Of a stretch of DNA of 64,000 nucleotides, positions 54,201 through 64,000 are shown piece after piece. Origin of the DNA: Azospirillum melinis (GTDB lineage Bacteria; Pseudomonadota; Alphaproteobacteria; Azospirillales; Azospirillaceae); NCBI RefSeq assembly GCF_013340935.1, contig NZ_WHOS01000012.1:103076-167075 (forward strand). Direction: 5' to 3'. The position numbers and the translations under genes are program-made. Each line of letters begins with the position of its first letter. The first letter of the stretch is position 1. A model generated the notes under the pieces. It saw nothing but the letters and a program-made list of their open reading frames with translations. It was not told the origin of the DNA and searched no databases.

Positions 54201-56956
54201 GCATGGCCGTCTGGCCGCGCAACGCCAACGGCAAGCTCGACCGCAAGGCGCTGCCCGATCCGGAACAGCCCGCCGCAACGGTCGCCGAGCCACCCGCCAC
54301 CGTGACCGAACGCCGTCTCGCCGCCCTGTGGCAGGAGTTGCTGCCCGGCGCCGGAATCGCCCGCGATGCCGATTTCTTCGCGCTTGGCGGCCATTCGCTG
54401 CTGGCCGCCCGACTGATCGCCCGGCTGCGCCGCGACGGCTGGCCCGGTCTGGCCCTGCGAACCGTCTTCGACACGCCGGTGCTGCGCGATCTGGCCGCCC
54501 GGCTCGATGCCCTGTCCCTGCCAGCCGGCGACGACACCCCGCCCTTGCTTCCTGTCGAGCGGCGGGAGGCGATGCCGCTCTCCCCCGCCCAACAGCGCCT
54601 GTGGCTGGTCGACCGGCTGTCCGGCGGCGGCAGCGCCTATGTGATGGCGGCCTCGTTGCTGCTGACCGGCGACCTCGACGGCGTGGCGCTGGAAACCGCG
54701 CTGAACGCCGTGGTCGCCCGGCACGAGGTGCTGCGCACCGCCTATCCCGAGCGCGATGAGGAGCCTGCCGCCGTCGCCGCTCCGGCGCTGTTCGTGCCGC
54801 TGCCGCTGGAGGATCTGTCCGGCCTGCCGCCCATGGAGCGGACGGCCTGCGCCCAGGCGCTGGCGGAGGAGGATGCCCGCACCCCCTTCGACCTCGCCGC
54901 CGGCCCTCTGCTGCGCGCCCGTCTGCTGCGGATGGAGCCCGGCAGCCACCGGCTGCTGTTCGCCATGCACCACATCGTCGCCGACGGCTGGTCGGTCGGC
55001 GTGCTGTGCCAGGACCTTGCCACCGCCTACCGCGCGGCGCTGGCCGGCCGGGCGCCGGACTGGACGCCGCTGCCGGTGCAGTATGCCGACTATGCGGTGT
55101 GGCAGCGCCGCCTGCTGTCGGGCGAACGCCTCGCGCAACTGACCGGCTTCTGGCGAGACCGCCTGTCCGGCGTGCCGACGGCGCTCGCCCTGCCGACCGA
55201 CCGGCCGCGCCCGCCGGTCGCCGCTACCCAGGGTGGCAGCCTGCGCCTCGCCCTCGACCCCGCCCTGCTGGCGCGGGTGGAGGAATGGGCGCGCCGCCGC
55301 GGCGCCACCGCCTTCATGGCTCTGCTCGCCGCCTTCACCGCCATGCTGCATGCGGAGAGCGGCATGGACGATCTGCTGGTCGGCACCGACACTGCCGGGC
55401 GCCCCGACCGGGCGCTGGAGGGGCTGGTCGGCTTCTTCGTCAATGTCGTGCCGCTGCGCTCCCGGCTGGAGCCGGAGGACAGCTTCGACAGCCTGCTGGA
55501 CCGCACCGGCCGCATGGCGCTCGACGCCTTCGACCATGACGCCCTGCCCTTCGACCGCATCGTCGAGGCGGTCGGCGTGCCACGCGACCGCAGCCGCAAC
55601 CCGCTGGTCCAGGTGCTGTTCGTCCTCCAGAACGTCCCCGGCGGCCCTTTGGAATTGCCCGGCCTGACCGTCGGGCAATCCCCGCCAACCGACCGCCAGT
55701 CCAAGTTCGACATGGCCCTGTTCCTGGAGCCGGAGCGGACCGCCGACGGCCCGGCGCTCGCCGCCGACTGGGTGTTCGCCAGCGCCCTGTTCGACCCGGC
55801 CACCGTGCAGCGCTTCCACCGCAACTGGGTGGCGCTGCTGGAGCGCGCCGTCGCCGACCCGACCCAACCCATCCGTCCCAACACCCCCAAGATCGCTCCC
55901 CTTGCCGGTCAGGAGTTCCACCCCATGGACCAGATCCGGCGCGTCAGCGCCTCGCCCACCTCCGACGCTTCCGTCCGCCGCTCCTTCCCCATGCCGGGCT
56001 CCGAATTCCCGATCATGCTGGAGCCGATGGAATCCGGCCTCGACCCCACATCCTGGGCGCGCGACAACCGCGGCCAGATCGACGAGCTGCTGCTGCGTCA
56101 TGGCGCCATCCTGTTCCGCGGCTTCGATCTGCCCGACCCGCAGAGCTTCGAAACCTTCGCCGAGGCGATGGAGCCGACCGGCCTGTTCGGTTCCTACGGC
56201 GACCTGCCGAAGAAGGAGGGCGGGCGCAACACCTACCGCTCCACGCCCTATCCGGAACGGCAGATGATCCTCTACCACAATGAGAGCAGCCATCTGGACC
56301 GCTGGCCGCGCAAGCAGTGGTTCTTTGCCGAGCAGGTGGCGCCGGTCGGCGGCTGCACCCCCATCGTCGATTGCCGCGAGATGCTGAAGCGGCTGCCGGC
56401 CGATCTGGTGGCGACGCTGGAGGCGCGCGGCCTGCTCTATGTCCGGACCTTCACGCCGCGGCTGGACGTCGGCTGGCGCGACTTCTTCAAGACCGACGAC
56501 CGCGCGGCGGTGGCGGCGCGCTGTGCCGCCGGCGGCATCGACCTGCGCTGGCTCGACGACGAGACGCCGCAGACCCGCACCCGCGGCCCGGCGGTGATCC
56601 GCCACCCGCTGACCGGCGAGCGCAGCTTCTTCAACCAGTTGCAGCTCCATCACCCCGCCTGCCTGGAACCCGATCTGCGCGAGGATCTGCTGGACCTGGT
56701 CGGCGTCGACCGGCTGCCGCGCAACGTGCTGTTCGGCGACGGCGAGACCATTCCGGACGAGACCATGGCCCTGATCGGCGACGCCTACGAGGCCTGCGCC
56801 GTGCGGTTCCAGTGGCTTCGCGGCGACGCGGTGATGGTCGACAACATGCTGACCGCCCACGCCCGCGACCCGTTCGAGGGACCGCGCCGCATCGTCGTCG
56901 CCATGGGCGCGATGATCGAGCGGCAGGCTGTTACCGGCATCGAGGAGATGGCCTGA
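48212..56956 (+). CDS. NRPS, C*-A(Asp)-T-C-A(Dab)-T-C with C-terminal TauD-like hydroxylase domain
   Basis: This 2914-residue synthetase has these parts in order. A condensation-like domain (1-440) has the unusual motif HHIAGDF near 140. A1 (about 465-960) gives pocket D-L-T-K-V-G-H-V-G, an aspartate code. T1 has GGDSIL near 996. A condensation domain has HHLVVDG near 1207. A2 (about 1520-2010) gives pocket D-I-W-E-L-T-A-D-D, resembling diaminobutyrate codes. T2 has GGHSLL near 2059, and a third condensation domain has HHIVADG near 2252. A TauD-like domain (about 2570-2914) has HNES near 2689 and NMLTAHARD near 2880. No thioesterase. Start is ATG 48212; an in-frame GTG at 48197 overlaps the upstream stop. 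A repeat-derived segment lies in the first C-A linker. Confidence 0.92.
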   Translation: MDSILPTDTVLHAGEEQRALWTAWRLAPDDPAYTMTYAVELAPGTDPQTLAAAFAQAIAAHEALSSLYREDETGRLVMERQPGFQPDVSVHAAGPLSDAGRLDWLEREADTPLPLDRGIACRVRLLDEEGGRLHLLVAIHHIAGDFLSFEILCEQAFTLYEVLSSGSAVPTLATGRYGAWLERQRSLQSGPEAARLESFWRGRTADIAPPPDLPADRMDRPGRPQETDVHLSPTTTARLRATAGRLGVGLFPLLGAVFQIFLHRWSGQDRFTIGTPVSGRQGAADRAMIGYTLNALPWSADLSGNPTAAEVARTAQRTLMALLRHRRLPLARITALAGTGGPLFRHMTTYVPVGERAVVYRHVRRELFAHQRGAANALNLRWVDGGDRLTGQWRADPALFGEETSARMRRGFLALLERVLEDPDAPVSTLQASADEADISLREAPILPLPPGERGSSQGGNGHHSTALALFDSSVARHPHRTAVEDGDQSLTYADLDTAAARLARRLRAAGVRPGDRVGLWLPRGTALAVGMIAAWKAGAAYLCLDPALPDARLAFLAKDSGSRAIVGGGTAPGWCGDAAWLDIDAPSDEAEPDSLPTGPDLPAYLIYTSGSTGTPKGVVVTQGNLAHYAQGVLAAMELPEDATLATLASVTADLGYTAWFGALLGGRTLRLVAPALAEDPDALARQFAARPVDMLKIVPSHLAALMAVPDPARLLPRRCLVLGGEALDGRFVAHLRTLAPGCRVLNHYGPTETTVGCLTAPAPQDPAQPVPIGTPLPGLRAAVLDRHGDPVPLGVVGELAIGGPTVAAGYLGRPALTAERFVPDPWGRGGRLYRTGDRVRMAADGMIEFLGRADDQVKIRGFRVELGEVDAWLRARPDVTEAVTVARPSLTGDGLRLAAFVAPETVDTDALRTSMAAALPDAMVPAALRALPALPRLSNGKIDRKSLPDDEPAQAVTAPAPRSLTPAEETLAAIWAEVLGRPSVGVEEDFFAIGGDSILALQVIAKARPKGLALKPKLFFQKRTVAAIAAALPAAKPIAAPAEKRIEPFALSGLDAAALAALQAERPTLEDAYPLSSLQQGLLFHGLIDPTGGAYVNQLAVEADGPFDPDGFAAAWQDTVAANPILRTAFRWEGTDRPLQLVERAATLPVAHRDWSDLTENARDAALAAFLAEDRARGFALDRAPLMRLALIRCAAGRWLLLWSRHHLVVDGWCSILLLDEVLERYRARLAGEAPVLPARRPFRDHIAWTLRQDSSRSAAFWRSALAGVEAATPLPLLTPAPESAPETGSAIPLSRGIVLDEAETARLTAAARGLGVTLNTLVQGAWGLVLAARGARDDVLFGVTSAGRPADLDGAEYMLGVFINTLPLRVHAPGHRRLGDYLRGIQADNAAMREHEHSALADIQAQAGIGPLFDTLLVFQNLPMLEGRRRRVGALELRQRANVERTHYGLTLEVFPGETLGATIDADARRIDAASLTRIAEGFRAALLSLARGAATPLAALPRMGEAEAQALRRWAVTPAPYSLSPGWVERVAARVAAHPDRIAARCDGATLTYGALWQRSERLARGLAAAGVRPDEAVALLAPRGLELLCLMVAVLRAGGAWVPLDPGHPPARWAQVIEQAGTPLLVRDAAVPCDIPALTPADLLARADAGSLPTRPARGDQRAYVLFTSGSTGTPKGAMVTRDGMLNNMLAKLDPLGLSEHDVIAQTAPACFDISVWQTLTAPLLGAVVEIVPDAVMRDPDALLDRLAASGVTLFEPVPSLMRTLAETRGADGRSRPLPALRWVLPTGEALGAADAAAWFDAYPDVPLMNAYGPAECADDVAFHPLHAAPVAGTAAPIGRPTAGAELRVVDGDLSPVPLGTVGEIAVGGVGVGRGYLGDPRRTAAAFVPDPDGAPGSRLYRTGDLGRWSADGVIEWAGRSDFQMKLRGFRIEAGEVEAALERHPAVRRAAVHIRADHLTAWWETSDETAPPPDLAAHAAALLPPYMVPTRWVRMAVWPRNANGKLDRKALPDPEQPAATVAEPPATVTERRLAALWQELLPGAGIARDADFFALGGHSLLAARLIARLRRDGWPGLALRTVFDTPVLRDLAARLDALSLPAGDDTPPLLPVERREAMPLSPAQQRLWLVDRLSGGGSAYVMAASLLLTGDLDGVALETALNAVVARHEVLRTAYPERDEEPAAVAAPALFVPLPLEDLSGLPPMERTACAQALAEEDARTPFDLAAGPLLRARLLRMEPGSHRLLFAMHHIVADGWSVGVLCQDLATAYRAALAGRAPDWTPLPVQYADYAVWQRRLLSGERLAQLTGFWRDRLSGVPTALALPTDRPRPPVAATQGGSLRLALDPALLARVEEWARRRGATAFMALLAAFTAMLHAESGMDDLLVGTDTAGRPDRALEGLVGFFVNVVPLRSRLEPEDSFDSLLDRTGRMALDAFDHDALPFDRIVEAVGVPRDRSRNPLVQVLFVLQNVPGGPLELPGLTVGQSPPTDRQSKFDMALFLEPERTADGPALAADWVFASALFDPATVQRFHRNWVALLERAVADPTQPIRPNTPKIAPLAGQEFHPMDQIRRVSASPTSDASVRRSFPMPGSEFPIMLEPMESGLDPTSWARDNRGQIDELLLRHGAILFRGFDLPDPQSFETFAEAMEPTGLFGSYGDLPKKEGGRNTYRSTPYPERQMILYHNESSHLDRWPRKQWFFAEQVAPVGGCTPIVDCREMLKRLPADLVATLEARGLLYVRTFTPRLDVGWRDFFKTDDRAAVAARCAAGGIDLRWLDDETPQTRTRGPAVIRHPLTGERSFFNQLQLHHPACLEPDLREDLLDLVGVDRLPRNVLFGDGETIPDETMALIGDAYEACAVRFQWLRGDAVMVDNMLTAHARDPFEGPRRIVVAMGAMIERQAVTGIEEMA
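49552..49574 (+). repeat. Repeat hairpin inserted in frame in the NRPS C-A linker
   Basis: CCCTCTCCC and GGGAGAGGG arms enclose ACCCG, the same arms as the intergenic repeats at 3740 and 3889. It is read in frame as part of a linker LPLPPGERGSSQGGNG, a low-complexity stretch between the first condensation-like domain and A1. It looks like a dispersed palindromic repeat that landed where the protein tolerates extra residues. Confidence 0.65.
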
Positions 56957-58674
56957 TGAGCACTGAGATAACCGCCGGGACCACCATCCCCGCCCTGCTG
57001 TCCGCCCAGGCCGCCCGCAACCCCGACGCCCCGGCTCTGAAGGACGGCACGCGCACGCTCGGTTACGCCGCACTGGACGCGCTGGTCGAGCGGCTCGCCC
57101 GCCATCTGCGCCGCGACGGCGTCGGGACGGAACAGCGGGTGGCGCTGGCCCTGCCCCGTTCGGCCGAACTGGTCATCGCGCTCCACGCCGTGATGCGGAC
57201 CGGCGGCGCCTATGTGCCGGTCGATCCCGCCTGGCCGGAAGCCCGTCGGGCCGCGGTCCTCGATGCCGCCCGGCCCTGCCGGCTGCTGACCGCCGCCGAT
57301 GTCGCCACCTTGCTGGAGGAGCGGGCGCCGGACATCGCGCTGCCGCCCCCGGCGCCGCAGGACGCCGCCTATCTGCTGTTCACCTCCGGCTCGACCGGCA
57401 CGCCGAAGGGCGTGGTGGTCGAGCATGCCCAGCTTGCCGCCTATGTGGCGGGCGTGACGGAGGCGCTCGGCCTGACCGCCTGCCGCCGCTTCGCCCTGAC
57501 CTCCACCGTCGCCGCCGACCTCGGCAACACCACCCTATTCGGGGCGCTGGCGGCCGGCGGCTGCCTCGTGGTGGCGGACGAGGCGACGGTGACCGACGGC
57601 GCCGCCTTCGCCCGCTTCATTTGGGATGAGGCCATCGACTGCCTGAAGATCGTTCCCTCGCATCTGGCCGCCCTGATCGACCGGCCATCCCCGGTCCTTC
57701 CCGGCACCCTGATCCTTGGCGGCGAGCCCGCCGCCCGCCCGCTGCTGGAGGCGATCCGCTCCGCCGCACCGGCCTGCCGCATCTTCAACCATTACGGCCC
57801 GACCGAGACGACCGTCGGCGTGATGGTCCATGCCCTGGCCCCGGACGCGCCGCTGCCGGACCGGCTGCCGCTCGACCGCGTTCTGGCAGGAAGCAACGTC
57901 CGCCTGCTCGGGGAAGAGAGCGAACTGGTCATCGGCGGCGCGCAGGTCGCCCGTGGCTATCTCGACCGGCCGGACGATGCGGCCTTCTTCACCGACCCAG
58001 ACGGCACCCGCTTCTACCGCACCGGCGACCGCGCCCGGCTGCTGCCCGGCGGCGGGCTGGAACTGATCGGCCGCATCGACGACCAGATCAAGATCCGCGG
58101 CTTCCGTGTCGAGCCGGCGGAGATCGAGGCCGCACTCCTCGCCCTGCCCGGTATCGCCCAGGCGGCGGTGAAGCTGGTGCGCACCGACCGGCTGGTCGCC
58201 TATGCGGTTGCCAATGCCGGCACCACCCCCGACCCGGCCGCCCTGCGGGAAGCCCTGCGCGCTCTCCTGCCCGACGCGATGGTTCCGGCGGAGATCGCCA
58301 TCCTCGCCAGCCTGCCGAGGCTCGGCAACGGCAAGATCGACCGCGCCGCCCTGCCCGATCCCGCCGCAATTCCGGCCACCGCTTCGGCCGGCGTTTCGGG
58401 GCAGCCGGCCAACGACGCCGCCCCGCTGGAAACGCTGATCGCCGGACTGATCGCCACCCTGCTGGAGCGTGAGCGGGTCGCCGCGACCGACAACCTGTTC
58501 GATCTCGGCGGCCATTCGCTGCTGGTGATCAAGCTGGTGTCCCGTTTGCGCCGTCGCCTCGGGGTGGAGGTGCCGCCGGGCCTCGTCTTCGACCACCCGA
58601 CCCCCGCCGCCCTCGCCCAGGCCCTGCGCGCCACGGAAGCCGAACCCGGCCAGCTCGACCGCGCCGCGGCTTAG
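56956..58674 (+). CDS. NRPS A-T didomain protein, predicted aspartate
   Basis: This 572-residue protein has an adenylation domain with LFTSGSTGTPKGVV, FNHYGPTETTVG, YRTGDRARLLPGGG and NGKIDRAALP, and a carrier domain with LGGHSLLVIKL near residue 515. There is no condensation domain. The pocket read by eye is D-L-T-K-I-G-H-V-G, an aspartate code nearly identical to A1 of the preceding NRPS. The ATG overlaps the last base of that NRPS stop (TGATG), so translation is coupled. A free Asp-loaded carrier could start the chain or be the substrate of one of the two TauD-like hydroxylases before hand-over to a condensation domain on a neighbour. Confidence 0.88.
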   Translation: MSTEITAGTTIPALLSAQAARNPDAPALKDGTRTLGYAALDALVERLARHLRRDGVGTEQRVALALPRSAELVIALHAVMRTGGAYVPVDPAWPEARRAAVLDAARPCRLLTAADVATLLEERAPDIALPPPAPQDAAYLLFTSGSTGTPKGVVVEHAQLAAYVAGVTEALGLTACRRFALTSTVAADLGNTTLFGALAAGGCLVVADEATVTDGAAFARFIWDEAIDCLKIVPSHLAALIDRPSPVLPGTLILGGEPAARPLLEAIRSAAPACRIFNHYGPTETTVGVMVHALAPDAPLPDRLPLDRVLAGSNVRLLGEESELVIGGAQVARGYLDRPDDAAFFTDPDGTRFYRTGDRARLLPGGGLELIGRIDDQIKIRGFRVEPAEIEAALLALPGIAQAAVKLVRTDRLVAYAVANAGTTPDPAALREALRALLPDAMVPAEIAILASLPRLGNGKIDRAALPDPAAIPATASAGVSGQPANDAAPLETLIAGLIATLLERERVAATDNLFDLGGHSLLVIKLVSRLRRRLGVEVPPGLVFDHPTPAALAQALRATEAEPGQLDRAAA

Positions 58675-58692
58675 GCATCCTCTCTCCCGTAG

Positions 58693-58718
58693 CCCCCTCT
58701 TCCCCCAGGAAGAGGGGG
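58693..58718. repeat. Hairpin between two NRPS genes
   Basis: CCCCCTCTTCC and GGAAGAGGGGG form a perfect 11-bp stem with a four-base loop in the 85-base gap between NRPS genes. It resembles the CCCTCTCCC-type repeats elsewhere in the window. As it lacks a downstream T tract on the plus strand, it is more likely an mRNA-stabilising or dispersed repeat than a terminator. Confidence 0.55.
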
Positions 58719-58759
58719 AAATTCTGCGTTCCCTCCCTTTCCAGAAACGGTACGCCTCC

Positions 58760-64000
<5,241 letters not shown>

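Noticed and set aside
55925..56956. Separate gene for the C-terminal TauD-like domain, with AGGAG just upstream of an ATG at 55925
   Set aside because: The frame is continuous with the preceding condensation domain and no stop intervenes. Fused hydroxylase domains are known in siderophore NRPSs. Internal initiation cannot be excluded but is not needed.
47840..57073. Open frame of about 3077 codons on the minus strand opposite the large NRPS
   Set aside because: It is an antisense shadow caused by GC-rich codon bias. Its translation is low-complexity Gly/Ala/Arg/Gln sequence with no domain, while the plus strand encodes complete NRPS motifs.

Overview
The window is a GC-rich, gene-dense stretch of a bacterial replicon. 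Gene content points to an alphaproteobacterium of the Azospirillum/Rhodospirillales type. It has a GbpR-ChvE/SbpA-GguAB sugar system, the non-phosphorylating L-arabinose pathway first worked out in Azospirillum brasilense, alphaproteobacterial CstA and RNase J, and very strong third-position GC bias. That bias makes most opposite-strand open frames shadows. No rRNA, tRNA, insertion sequence or CRISPR array was seen. The taxonomic call is inference from gene content; no database was searched.

Region 1 (1-20.5 kb) is a sugar island. On the minus strand lie a Ytf-type ABC transporter (ytfQ-ytfR-ytfT-yjfF) running into a truncated aldose 1-epimerase, a porin, and a catabolic run of arabinolactonase, 2-keto-3-deoxy-arabonate dehydratase and 2-oxoglutarate-semialdehyde dehydrogenase. 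On the plus strand lie the LysR regulator gbpR, chvE-gguA-gguB, L-arabinose/D-galactose 1-dehydrogenase, a chemoreceptor and an IlvD/Edd-type sugar-acid dehydratase. Together they can take up L-arabinose and related sugars and carry L-arabinose to 2-oxoglutarate. A near-identical 19-bp element lies before ytfQ, before chvE and between araB and gbpR, and probably ties the region into one regulon.

Region 2 (20.5-35.3 kb) is mixed. It contains an HxlR regulator divergent from an NmrA-like oxidoreductase with a perfect palindrome between them, a SnoaL-like protein, RNase J, a CstA-family transporter, an SDR, an MFS transporter divergent from a LysR regulator, a small YbdD-like protein, a BrkB/YihY protein, an Asp/Glu racemase, a BtsS/BtsR-like two-component system and a polysaccharide deacetylase. 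CstA, the YbdD-like protein and BtsSR resemble the parts of a pyruvate-sensing and uptake system, though here they are not contiguous.

Region 3 (35.4 kb to the end) is a large siderophore locus arranged divergently around Fur-box-like sequences. Leftward genes are mbtH, a 2,4-diaminobutyrate aminotransferase, a C-A-T NRPS, a PvdE/SyrD-type ABC exporter, a hydroxyornithine acyltransferase, an ornithine N5-monooxygenase and a TonB-dependent receptor. Rightward genes are a stand-alone TauD-like hydroxylase, a 2914-residue NRPS with a second TauD-like domain fused at its C-terminus, an A-T didomain protein, and a further NRPS that runs off the window without a stop. Specificity codes read by eye suggest Asp (twice), diaminobutyrate, Gly and an N5-hydroxyornithine-like residue. 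The likely product is a mixed beta-hydroxyaspartate/hydroxamate peptide siderophore. No thioesterase is seen before the window ends, so the assembly line is incomplete here.
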